From Odiellus spinosus (Eukaryota > Arthropoda > Arachnida > Opiliones > Phalangiidae): DNA of 64,000 bases. The number at the start of each line of letters is the position of its first letter. Within the stretch, counting starts at the first letter, position 1. This document shows positions 12,123 through 23,782 of the stretch, piece by piece. The notes under the pieces were generated by a model, which ran no database searches, had not been told where the DNA came from, and was given only the letters and a program-made list of their open reading frames with translations. The position numbers were made by a program, and so were the translations under genes. The DNA is taken from positions 2,294,001-2,358,000 of the forward strand of contig CAWUCO010000291.1 of the NCBI GenBank assembly GCA_963920705.1, in the 5' to 3' direction.

Positions 12123-13364
12123 TTGGAAATCTTTGAATCTCTATTTGGGAAATTTTTGGATCTATACTTGGGAAATTTTTGGATTTATACTTGGGAAATT
12201 TTTGGATCTATTCTTGGGAAATTTTTCGATCTATACTTAGGAAATTTTTTGATCTATACTTGGGAAATTTTAGGATCTATACTTGGGAAATTTTTGGATA
12301 TATACTTGGGAAATTTTTGGATCTATACTTGGGAAATTTTTGGATCTATAATTGGGAAATTTTTCGATCTATACTTGGGAAATTTTTGGATCTATACTTG
12401 GGAAATTTTTGGATCTATACTTGGGAAATTTTTGGATCTATACTTGGGAAATTTTTGGATCTATACTTGGGAAATTTTTGGATCTAAACTTGGGAAATTT
12501 TTGGATCTACACTTGGGAAATTTTTCGATCTATACTTGGGAAAGTTTTCGATCTATACTTGGTAAATTTTTGGATCTATACTTATGAAATTTTTTAATCT
12601 CTACTTGGGAAATTTTTGAATCTCTACACTGGAAATTTTTGAATCTCTACTTGGGAAATTTTTGGATCTATACTTGGGAAATTTTTGAATCTCTACTTGG
12701 GAAATTTTTGAATCTCTACTTGAGAAATTTTTGAATCTCTACTTGGGAAATTTTTGAATCTCTACTTGGGAAATTTTTGAATCTCTACTTGGGAAATTTT
12801 TGAATCTCTGCTTGGGAAATTTTTGAATCTCTACTTTGGAAATTTTTGAATCTCTACTTGGGAAATTTTTGAATCTCTACTTGGGAAATTTTTGAATCTC
12901 TACTTGGGAAATTTTTGAATCTCTACTTGGGAAATTTTTGAATCTCTACTTTGGAAATTTTTGAATCTCTACTTGGGAAATTTTTGAATCTCTACTTGGG
13001 AAATTTTTGTATCTCTACTTGGGAAATTTTTGAATCTATACTTCTAAAATTTTTGAATCTCTACTTGGAAAATTTTTGAATCTCTACTTTGGAAATTTTT
13101 GAATCTCTACTTTGGAAATTTTTGAATCTCTACTTGGGAAACTTTTGAATCTCTACTTTGGAAATTTTTGTATCTCTACTTGGGAAATTTTTGAATCTAT
13201 ACTTGGAAAATTTTTGAATCTCTACTTGGGAAATTTTTGAATCTCTACTTTGGAAATTTTTGAATCTCTACTTTGGAAATTTTTGAATCTCTACTTGGGA
13301 AACTTTTGAATCTCTACTTGGGAAATTTTTGAATCTCTACTTGGGAAATTTTTGAATCTCTACT
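12123..13364 (+). repeat. Domain 1 HOR unit, 1,242 bp, second of a near-identical pair
   Basis: Copy of 10882-12122 with the full 54 monomers. It shares CTATTTGGG, CTTAGGAAA, CTATAATTGGG and the rare CTTCTAAAATTTTT (near 13,041), but here the following G is present. It also has a GGATTTATAC monomer near 12,181, not seen in its partner. The two copies therefore diverged by at least one deletion and one substitution. Confidence 0.85.
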
Positions 13365-14767
13365 TTGGAAATCTTTGAATCTCTACTTGGGAAATTTTTG
13401 GATCTATACTTGGGAAATTTTTGGATCTATACTTGGGAAATTTTTGGATCTATACTTGGGAAATTTTTGGATCTATACTTGGGAAATTTTTGGATCTATA
13501 CTTGGGAAATTTTTGGATCTATACTTGGGAAATTTTTGGATCTATACTTGGGAAATTTTTGGATCTAAACTTGGGAAATTTTTGGATCTATTCTTGGGAA
13601 ATTTTTCGATCTATACTTGGGAAATTTTTGGATCTATACTTTGGAAATTTTAGGATCTATACTTGGGAAATTTTTGGATATATACGTGGGAAATTTTTGG
13701 ATCTATACTTTGGAAATTTTAGGATCTATACTTGGGAAATTTTTGGATATATACTTGGGAAATTTTTGGATCTATACTTGGGAAATTTTTGGATCTATAC
13801 TTGGGAAATTTTTGGATCTATTCTTGGGAAATTTTTCGATCTATACTTGGGAAATTTTTCGATCTATACTTGGGAAATTTTTGGATCTATACTTGGGAAA
13901 TTTTTGGATCTATACTTGGGAAATTTTTGGATCTACACTTGGGAAATTTTTCGATCTATACTTGGGAAAGTTTTCGATCTATACTTGGTAAATTTTTGGA
14001 TCTATACTTATGAAATTTTTTAATCTCTACTTGGGAAATTTTTGAATCTCTACACTGGAAATTTTTGAATCTCTACTTGGGAAATTTTTGGATCTATACT
14101 TGGGAAATTTTTGAATCTCTACTTGGGAAATTTTTGAATCTCTACTTGAGAAATTTTTGAATCTCTACTTGGGAAATTTTTGAATCTCTACTTGGGAAAT
14201 TTTTGAATCTCTGCTTGGGAAATTTTTGAATCTCTACTTTGGAAATTTTTGAATCTCTACTTGGGAAATTTTTGAATCTCTACTTGGGAAATTTTTGAAT
14301 CTCTACTTGGGAAATTTTTGAATCTCTACTTGGGAAATTTTTGAATCTCTACTTTGGAAATTTTTGAATCTCTACTTGGGAAATTTTTGAATCTCTACTT
14401 GGGAAATTTTTGTATCTCTACTTGGGAAATTTTTGAATCTATACTTGGAAAATTTTTGAATCTCTACTGGGGAAATTTTTGAATCTCTACTTTGGAAATT
14501 TTTGAATCTCTACTTTGGAAATTTTTGAATCTCTACTTGGGAAACTTTTGAATCTCTACTTTGGAAATTTTTGTATCTCTACTTGGGAAATTTTTGAATC
14601 TATACTTGGAAAATTTTTGAATCTCTACTTGGGAAATTTTTGAATCTCTACTTTGGAAATTTTTGAATCTCTACTTTGGAAATTTTTGAATCTCTACTTG
14701 GGAAACTTTTGAATCTCTACTTGGGAAATTTTTGAATCTCTACTTGGGAAATTTTTGAATCTCTACT
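13365..14767 (+). repeat. Domain 1 HOR unit, 1,403 bp, with a 69-bp internal duplication
   Basis: 61 monomers in exact register. A three-monomer segment (CTTTGGAAATTTTAGG, G type, GGATATATAC) occurs at about 13,631 and again 69 bases later; the first copy has ATACGTGGG near 13,684, a CpG not seen elsewhere. The closing cassette is at about 13,935-14,010. The A half has CTACTGGGGAAA near 14,465, shared with several later units. Confidence 0.78.
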
Positions 14768-15595
14768 TTGGAAATCTTTGAATCTCCACTTGGGAAATTT
14801 TTGGATCTATACTTGGGAAATTTTTGGATCTATACTTGGGAAATTTTTGGATCTATACTTGGGAAATTTTTGGATCTATACTTGGGAAATTTTTGGATCT
14901 TTACTTGGGAAATTTTTGGATCTATACTTGGGAAATTTTTGAATCTCTACTTGGGAAATTTTTGAATCTCTACTTGAGAAATTTTTGAATCTCTACTTGG
15001 GAAATTTTTGAATCTCTACTTGGGAAATTTTTGAATCTCTACTTGGGAAATTTTTGAATCTCTGCTTGGGAAATTTTTGAATCTCTACTTTGGAAATTTT
15101 TGAATCTCTACTTGGGAAATTTTTGAATCTCTACTTGGGAAATTTTTGAATCTCTACTTGGGAAATTTTTGAATCTCTACTTTGGAAATTTTTGAATCTC
15201 TACTTGGGAAATTTTTGAATCTCTACTTGGGAAATTTTTGTATCTCTACTTGGGTAATTTTTGAATCTATACTTGGAAAATTTTTGAATCTCTACTGGGG
15301 AAATTTTTGAATCTCTACTTTGGAAATTTTTGAATCTCTACTTTGGAAATTTTTGAAATTCTACTTGGGAAACTTTTGAATCTCTACTTTGGAAATTTTT
15401 GTATCTCTACTTGGGAAATTTTTGAATCTATACTTGGAAAATTTTTGAATCTCTACTTGGGAAATTTTTGAATCTCTACTTTGGAAATTTTTGAATCTCT
15501 ACTCTGGAAATTTTTGAATCTCTACTTGGGAAACTTTTGAATCTCTACTTGGGAAATTTTTGAATCTCTACTTGGGAAATTTTTGAATCTCTACT
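14768..15595 (+). repeat. Domain 1 HOR unit, 828 bp, G half truncated
   Basis: 36 monomers. The G half is about 150 bases and ends after a GGATCTTTAC monomer near 14,892; the AAAC, ATTC and closing-cassette monomers are missing. The opening monomer is followed by GAATCTCCAC, seen only here. The A half has GGGTAATTTTTG near 15,253 and TTGAAATTCTAC near 15,354. Confidence 0.75.
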
Positions 15596-16768
15596 TTGGA
15601 AATCTTTGAATCTCTACTTGGGAAATTTTTGGATCTATACTTGGGAAATTTTTGGATCTATACTTGGGAAATTTTTGGATCTATACTTGGGAAATTTTTG
15701 GATCTATACTTGGGAAATTTTTGGATCTTTACTTGGGAAATTTTTGGATCTATACTTGGGAAATTTTTGGATCTATACTTGGGAAATTTTTGGATCTATA
15801 CTTCGGAAATTTTTGGATCTATACTTGGGAAATTTTTGGATCTAAACTTGGGAAATTTTTGGATCTATTCTTGGGAAATTTTTCGATCTATACTTGGGAA
15901 ATTTTTGGATCTATACTTGGGAAATTTTAGGATCTATACTTGGGAAATTTTTGGATATATACTTGGGAAATTTTTGGATCTATACTTGGGAAATTTTTGG
16001 ATCTATACTTGGGAAATTTTTCGATCTATACTTGGGAAATTTTTGGATCTATACTTGGGAAATTTTTGGATCTATACTTGGGAAATTTTTGGATCTATAC
16101 TTGGGAAATTTTTGGATCTCTACTTGAGAAATTTTTGAATCTCTACTTGGGAAATTTTTGAATCTCTACTTGGGAAATTTTTGAATCTCTACTTGGGAAA
16201 TTTTTGAATCTCTGCTTGGGAAATTTTTGAATCTCTACTTTGGAAATTTTTGAATCTCTAATTGGGAAATTTTTGAATCTCTACTTGGGAAATTTTTGAA
16301 TCTCTACTTGGGAAATTTTTGAATCTCTACTTGGGAAATTTTTGAATCTCTACTTTGGAAATTTTTGAATCTCTACTTGGGAAATTTTTGAATCTCTACT
16401 TGGGAAATTTTTGTATCTCTACTTGGGTAATTTTTGAATCTATACTTGGAAAATTTTTGAATCTCTACTGGGGAAATTTTTGAATCTCTACTTTGGAAAT
16501 TTTTGAATCTCTACTTTGGAAATTTTTGAATCTCTACTTGGGAAACTTTTGAATCTCTACTTTGGAAATTTTTGTATCTCTACTTGGGAAATTTTTGAAT
16601 CTATACTTGGAAAATTTTTGAATCTCTACTTGGAAAATTTTTGAATCTCTACTTTGGAAATTTTTGAATCTCTACTTTGGAAATTTTTGAATCTCTACTT
16701 GGGAAACTTTTGAATCTCTACTTGGGAAATTTTTGAATCTCTACTTGGGAAATTTTTGAATCTCTACT
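15596..16768 (+). repeat. Domain 1 HOR unit, 1,173 bp (51 monomers), closing cassette missing
   Basis: The G half has GGATCTTTAC near 15,724, CTTCGGAAA near 15,803, the AAAC / ATTC series, TTTTAGG and GGATATATAC. It then passes through GGATCTCTACTTGAG near 16,114-16,128 straight into A types, so the CTACAC closing cassette is deleted. The A half repeats GGGTAATTTTTG and CTACTGGGG. Confidence 0.75.
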
Positions 16769-18193
16769 TTGGAAATCTTTGAATCTCTACTTGGGAAATT
16801 TTTGGATCTATACTTGGGAAATTTTTGGATCTATACTTGGGAAATTTTTGGATCTATACTTGGGAAATTTTTGGATCTATACTTGGGAAATTTTTGGATC
16901 TTTACTTGGGAAATTTTTGGATCTATACTTGGGAAATTTTTGGATCTATACTTGGGAAATTTTTGGATCTATACTTCGGAAATTTTTGGATCTATACTTG
17001 GGAAATTTTTGGATCTAAACTTGGGAAATTTTTGGATCTATTCTTGGGAAATTTTTCGATCTATACTTGGGAAATTTTTCGATCTATACTTGGGAAATTT
17101 TAGGATCTATACTTGGGAAATTTTTGGATATATACTTGGGAAATTTTTGGATCTATACTTGGGAAATTTTTGGATCTATACTTGGGAAATTTTTCGATCT
17201 ATACTTGGGAAATTTTTGGATCTATACTTGGGAAATTTTTGGATCTATACTTGGGAAATTTTTGGATCTATACTTGGGAAATTTTTGGATCTAAACTTGG
17301 GAAATTTTTGGATCTACACTTGGGAAATTTTTCGATCTATACTTGGGAAAGTTTTCGATCTATACTTGGTAAATTTTTGGATCTATACTTATGAAATTTT
17401 TGGATCTATACTTGAGAAATTTTTGAATCTCTACTTGGGAAATTTTTGAATCTCTACTTGGGAAATTTTTGAATCTCTACTTGGGAAATTTTTGAATCTC
17501 TACTTGGGAAATTTTTGGATCTATACTTGGGAAATTTTTGGATCTATACTAGGGAAATTTTTGGATCTATACTTGGGAAATTTTTGGATCTATACTTGGG
17601 AAATTTTTGAATCTCTACTTGGGAGATTTTTGAATCTCTACTTGGGAAATTTTTGAATCTCTACTTGGGAAATTTTTGAATCTCTACTTGGAAAATTTTT
17701 GAATCTCTTCTTGGGAAATTTTTGAATCTCTACTTGGGAAATTTTTGAATCTCTACTTGGGAAATTTTTGAATCTCTACTTTGGAAATTTTTGAATCTCT
17801 ACTTGGGAAATTTTTGAATCTCTACTTGGGAAATTTTTGTATCTCTACTTGGGTAATTTTTGAATCTATACTTGGAAAATTTTTGAATCTCTACTGGGGA
17901 AATTTTTGAATCTCTACTTTGGAAATTTTTGAATCTCTACTTTGGAAATTTTTGAATCTCTACTTGGGAAACTTTTGAATCTCTACTTTGGAAATTTTTG
18001 TATCTCTACTTGGGAAATTTTTGAATCTATACTTGGAAAATTTTGAATCTCTACTTGGGAAATTTTTGAATCTCTACTTTGGAAATTTTTGAATCTCTAC
18101 ATTGGAAATTTTTGAATCTCTACTTGGGAAACTTTTGAATCTCTACTTGGGAAATTTTTGAATCTCTACTTGGGAAATTTTTGAATCTCTACT
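16769..18193 (+). repeat. Domain 1 HOR unit, 1,425 bp
   Basis: 62 monomers minus one base, lost in a GGAAAATTTTGAATC monomer near 18,037-18,050. The G half matches the previous unit but keeps the closing cassette at about 17,310-17,395. A second short G block (about 17,515-17,600) with a CTAGGGAAA monomer lies inside the A half, then a GGGAGATTTTTG monomer near 17,622. These three features recur in the units up to 20516. Confidence 0.78.
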
Positions 18194-18837
18194 TTGGAAA
18201 TCTTTGAATCTCTACTTGGGAAATTTTTGGATCTATACCTGGGAAATTTTTGGATCTATACTTGGGAAATTTTTCGATCTATACTTGGGAAATTTTAGGA
18301 TCTATACTTGGGAAATTTTTGGATATATACTTGGGAAATTTTTGGATCTATACTTGGGAAATTTTTGGATCTATACTTGGGAAATTTTTCGATCTATACT
18401 TGGGAAATTTTTGGATCTATACTTGGGAAATTTTTGGATCTATACTTGGGAAATTTTTGGATCTATACTTGGGAAATTTTTGGATCTAAACTTGGGAAAT
18501 TTTTGGATCTACACTTGGGAAATTTTTCGATCTATACTTGGGAAAGTTTTCGATCTATACTTGGTAAATTTTTGGATCTATACTTATGAAATTTTTGGAT
18601 CTATACTTGGGAAATTTTTGAATCTCTACTTGGGAAATTTTTGAATCTCTACTTGGGAAATTTTTGAATCTCTACTTGGGAAATTTTTGAATCTCTACTT
18701 GGGAAATTTTTGGATCTATACTTGGGAAATTTTTGGATCTATACTAGGGAAATTTTTGGATCTATACTTGGGAAATTTTTGGATCTATACTTGGGAAATT
18801 TTTGAATCTCTACTTGGGAAATTTTTGAATCTCTACT
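18194..18837 (+). repeat. Domain 1 HOR unit, 644 bp (28 monomers)
   Basis: The G half starts late in the usual order (no GGATCTAAAC before TTTTAGG) and ends with the closing cassette at about 18,505-18,590. After a few A types comes a CTAGGGAAA G block, then the next opening monomer. A CTATACCTGGG substitution occurs near 18,236. The same G half recurs at 20517. Confidence 0.75.
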
Positions 18838-19711
18838 TTGGAAATCTTTGAATCTCTACTTGGGAATTTTTTGAATCTCTACTTGGGAAATTTTTGAATC
18901 TCTACTTGGGAAATTTTTGAATCTCTACTTGGGAAATTTTTGAATCTCTACTTGGGAAATTTTTGGATCTATACTTGGGAAATTTTTGGATCTATACTAG
19001 GGAAATTTTTGGATCTATACTTGGGAAATTTTTGGATCTATACTTGGGAAATTTTTGAATCTCTACTTGGGAGATTTTTGAATCTCTACTTGGGAAATTT
19101 TTGAATCTCTACTTGGGAAATTTTTGAATCTCTACTTGGAAAATTTTTGAATCTCTTCTTGGGAAATTTTTGAATCTCTACTTGGGAAATTTTTGAATCT
19201 CTACTTGGGAAATTTTTGAATCTCTACTTTGGAAATTTTTGAATCTCTACTTGGGAAATTTTTGAATCTCTACTTGGGAAATTTTTGTATCTCTACTTGG
19301 GTAATTTTTGAATCTATACTTGGAAAATTTTTGAATCTCTACTGGGGAAATTTTTGAATCTCTACTTTGGAAATTTTTGAATCTCTACTTTGGAAATTCT
19401 TGAATCTCTACTTGGGAAACTTTTGAATCTCTACTTTGGAAATTTTTGTATCTCTACTTGGGAAATTTTTGAATCTATACTTGGAAAATTTTTGAATCTC
19501 TACTTGGGAAATTTTTGAATCTCTACTTTGGAAATTTTTGAATCTCTACATTGGAAATTTTTGAATCTCTACTTGGGAAACTTTTGAATCTCTACTTGGG
19601 AAATTTTTGAATCTCTACTTGGGAAATTTTTGAATCTCTACTTTGGAAATCTTTGAATCTCTACTTGGGAAATTTTTGGATCTATACTTGGGAAATTTTT
19701 GGATCTCTACT
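18838..19711 (+). repeat. Domain 1 HOR segment, 874 bp, first of a tandem pair
   Basis: 38 monomers: 35 monomers (805 bp) to the next TTTGGAAATC at 19643, plus a 69-base stub ending in GGATCTCTAC. The opening monomer is followed by GGGAATTTTTTG. It contains no long G half, only the short CTAGGGAAA block. A TTTGGAAATTCTTG monomer near 19,391 separates it from its partner. Confidence 0.78.
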
Positions 19712-20516
19712 TTGGAAATCTTTGAATCTCTACTTGGGAATTTTTTGAATCTCTACTTGGGAAATTTTTGAATCTCTACTTGGGAAATTTTTGAATCTCT
19801 ACTTGGGAAATTTTTGAATCTCTACTTGGGAAATTTTTGGATCTATACTTGGGAAATTTTTGGATCTATACTAGGGAAATTTTTGGATCTATACTTGGGA
19901 AATTTTTGGATCTATACTTGGGAAATTTTTGAATCTCTACTTGGGAGATTTTTGAATCTCTACTTGGGAAATTTTTGAATCTCTACTTGGGAAATTTTTG
20001 AATCTCTACTTGGAAAATTTTTGAATCTCTTCTTGGGAAATTTTTGAATCTCTACTTGGGAAATTTTTGAATCTCTACTTGGGAAATTTTTGAATCTCTA
20101 CTTTGGAAATTTTTGAATCTCTACTTGGGAAATTTTTGAATCTCTACTTGGGAAATTTTTGTATCTCTACTTGGGTAATTTTTGAATCTATACTTGGAAA
20201 ATTTTTGAATCTCTACTGGGGAAATTTTTGAATCTCTACTTTGGAAATTTTTGAATCTCTACTTTGGAAATTTTTGAATCTCTACTTGGGAAACTTTTGA
20301 ATCTCTACTTTGGAAATTTTTGTATCTCTACTTGGGAAATTTTTGAATCTATACTTGGAAAATTTTTGAATCTCTACTTGGGAAATTTTTGAATCTCTAC
20401 TTTGGAAATTTTTGAATCTCTACATTGGAAATTTTTGAATCTCTACTTGGGAAACTTTTGAATCTCTACTTGGGAAATTTTTGAATCTCTACTTGGGAAA
20501 TTTTTGAATCTCTACT
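19712..20516 (+). repeat. Domain 1 HOR segment, 805 bp, second of a tandem pair
   Basis: Copy of 18838-19642 at an offset of 874 bases, with GGGAATTTTTTG, CTAGGGAAA, GGGAGATTTTTG, GGGTAATTTTTG and CTACTGGGG in the same order. One visible difference: ordinary AATTTTTG where the partner has AATTCTTG. Confidence 0.78.
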
Positions 20517-21505
20517 TTGGAAATCTTTGAATCTCTACTTGGGAAATTTTTGGATCTATACTTGGGAAATTTTTGGATCTATACTTGGGAAATTTTTCGA
20601 TCTATACTTGGGAAATTTTAGGATCTATACTTGGGAAATTTTTGGATATATACTTGGGAAATTTTTGGATCTATACTTGGGAAATTTTTGGATCTATACT
20701 TGGGAAATTTTTCGATCTATACTTGGGAAATTTTTGGATCTATACTTGGGAAATTTTTGGATCTATACTTGGGAAATTTTTGGATCTATACTTGGGAAAT
20801 TTTTGGATCTAAACTTGGGAAATTTTTGGATCTACACTTGGGAAATTTTTCGATCTATACTTGGGAAAGTTTTCGATCTATACTTGGTAAATTTTTGGAT
20901 CTATACTTATGAAATTTTTGGATCTATACTTGGGAAATTTTTGAATCTCTACTTGGGAAATTTTTGAATCTCTACTTGGGAAATTTTTGAATCTCTACTT
21001 GGGAAATTTTTGAATCTCTACTTGGGAAATTTTTGGATCTATACTTGGGAAATTTTTGGATCTATACTAGGGAAATTTTTGGATCTATACTTGGGAAATT
21101 TTTGGATCTATACTTGGGAAATTTTTGAATCTCTACTTGGGAAATTTTTGAATCTCTACTTGGGAAATTTTTGAATCTCTACTTGGGAAATTTTTCAATC
21201 TCTACTTGGAAAATTTTTGAATCTCTTCTTGGGAAATTTTTGAATCTCTACTTGGGAAATTTTTGAATCTCTACTTGGGAAATTTTTGAATCTCTGCTTA
21301 TGAAATTTTTGAATCTCTACTTTGGAAATTTTTGAATCTCTACTTGGGAAATTTTTGAATCTCTACTTGGGAAATTTTTGAATCTCTACTTGGGAAATTT
21401 TTGAATCTCTACTTTGGAAATTTTTGAATCTCTACTTGGGAAATTTTTGAATCTCTACTTGGGAAATTTTTGAATCTCTACTTGGGAAATTTTTGAATCT
21501 CTACT
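20517..21505 (+). repeat. Domain 1 HOR unit, 989 bp (43 monomers)
   Basis: The G half repeats that of 18194-18837, with the closing cassette at about 20,830-20,915 and a CTAGGGAAA block near 21,068. The A half has TTTTTCAATC near 21,195 and CTGCTTATGAAA near 21,297, the latter shared with the region near 23,575. Confidence 0.76.
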
Positions 21506-22586
21506 TTGGAAATCTTTGAATCTCTACTTGGGAATTTTTTGGATCTATACTTGGGAAATTTTTGGATCTATACTTGGGAAATTTTTGGATCTATACTTGG
21601 GAAATTTTTGGATCTATACTTGGGAAATTTTTGGATCTATACTTGGGAAATTTTTGGATCTATACTTGGGAAATTTTTGGATCTATACTTGGGAAAACTT
21701 TGGATCTAAACTTGGGAAGTTTTTGGATCTATTCTTGGGAAATTTTTCGATCTATACTTGGGAAATTTTTGGATCTATACTTGGGAAATTTTTGGATCTA
21801 TACTTGGGAAATTTTTGGATCTATACTTGGGAAATTTTTGGATCTATACTTGGGAAATTTTTGGATCTAAACTTGGGAAATTTTTGGATCTATTCTTGGG
21901 AAATTTTTCGATCTATACTTGGGAAATTTTTGGATCTATACTTGGGAAATTTTAGGATCTATACTCGGGAAATTTTTGGATATATACTTGGGAAATTTTT
22001 GGATCTATACTTGGGAAATTTTTGGATCTATACTTGGGAAATTTTTCGATCTATACTTGGGAAATTTTTGGATCTATACTTGGGAAATTTTTGGATCTAT
22101 ACTTGGGAAATTTTTGGATCTATACTTGGGAAATTTTTGGATCTAAACTTGGGAAATTTTTGGATCTACACTTGGGAAATTTTTCGATCTATACTTGGGA
22201 AAGTTTTCGATCTATACTTGGTAAATTTTTGGATCTATACTTATGAAATTTTTTAATCTCTACTTGGGAAATTTTTGAATCTCTACACTGGAAATTTTTG
22301 AATCTCTACTTGGGAAATTTTTGGATCTATACTTGGGAAATTTTTGAATCTCTACTTGGGAAACTTTTGAATCTCTACTTTGGAAATTTTTGTATCTCTA
22401 CTTGGGAAATTTTTGAATCTATACTTGGAAAATTTTTGAATCTCTACTTGGGAAATTTTTGAATCTCTACTTTGGAAATTTTTGAATCTCTACTTTGGAA
22501 ATTTTTGAATCTCTACTTGGGAAACTTTTGAATCTCTACTTGGGAAATTTTTGAATCTCTACTTGGGAAATTTTTGAATCTCTACT
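21506..22586 (+). repeat. Domain 1 HOR unit, 1,081 bp (47 monomers)
   Basis: Opens with GGGAATTTTTTGG. The G half has GGGAAAACTTTGG followed by GGATCTAAAC and GGGAAGTTTTTGG (about 21,690-21,725), a rare trio that recurs at about 23,969-24,003. A second AAAC / ATTC series follows from about 21,866. The closing cassette is at about 22,165-22,250. The A half is short. Confidence 0.76.
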
Positions 22587-23782
22587 TTGGAAATCTTTGA
22601 ATCTCTACTTGGGAAATTTTTGGATCTATACTTGGGAAATTTTTGGATCTATACTTGGGAAATTTTTGGATCTATACTTGGGAAATTTTTGGATCTATAC
22701 TTGGGAAATTTTTGGATCTATACTTGGGAAATTTTTGGATCTTTACTTGGGAAATTTTTGGATCTATACTTGGGAAATTTTTGGATCTATACTTGGGAAA
22801 TTTTTGGATCTATACTTCGGAAATTTTTGGATCTATACTTGGGAAATTTTTGGATCTAAACTTGGGAAATTTTTGGATCTATTCTTGGGAAATTTTTCGA
22901 TCTATACTTGGGAAATTTTTGGATCTATACTTGGGAAATTTTAGGATCTATACTTGGGAAATTTTTGGATATATACTTGGGAAATTTTTGGATCTATACT
23001 TGGGAAATTTTTGGATCTATACTTGGGAAATTTTTCGATCTATACTTGGGAAATTTTTGGATCTATACTTGGGAAATTTTTGGATCTATACTTGGGAAAT
23101 TTTTGGATCTATACTTGGGAAATTTTTGGATCTAAACTTGGGAAATTTTTGGATCTACACTTGGGAAATTTTTCGATCTATACTTGGGAAAGTTTTCGAT
23201 CTATACTTGGTAAATTTTTGGATCTATACTTATGAAATTTTTGGATCTATACTTTTGAAATTTTTGAATCTCTACTTGGGAAATTTTTGAATCTCTACTT
23301 GGGAAATTTTTGAATCTCTACTTGGGAAATTTTTGAATCTCTACTTGGGAAATTTTTGGTACTATACTTGGGAAATTTTTGTATCTATACTAGGGAAATT
23401 TTTGGATCTATACTTGGGAAATTTTTGGATCTATACTTGGGAAATTTTTGAATCTCTACTTGGGAAATTTTTGAATCTCTACTTGGAAAATTTTTGAATC
23501 TCTTCTTGGGAAATTTTTGAATCTCTACTTGGGAAATTTTTGAATCTCTACTTGGGAAATTTTTGAATCTCTGCTTATGAAATTTTTGAATCTCTACTTT
23601 GGAAATTTTTGAATCTCTACTTGGGAAATTTTTGAATCTCTACTTGGGAAATTTTTGAATCTCTACTTGGGAAATTTTTGAATCTCTACTTTGGAAATTT
23701 TTGAATCTCTACTTGGGAAATTTTTGAATCTCTACTTGGGAAATTTTTGAATCTCTACTTGGGAAATTTTTGAATCTCTACT
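22587..23782 (+). repeat. Domain 1 HOR unit, 1,196 bp (52 monomers)
   Basis: The G half resembles 15596 and 16769 (GGATCTTTAC near 22,741, CTTCGG near 22,817) and ends with the closing cassette at about 23,150-23,235, then CTTTTGAAATTTTTG. The later G block contains TTTGGTACTATAC near 23,357 and GTATCTATACTAGGG near 23,382, both unique here. Confidence 0.76.
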
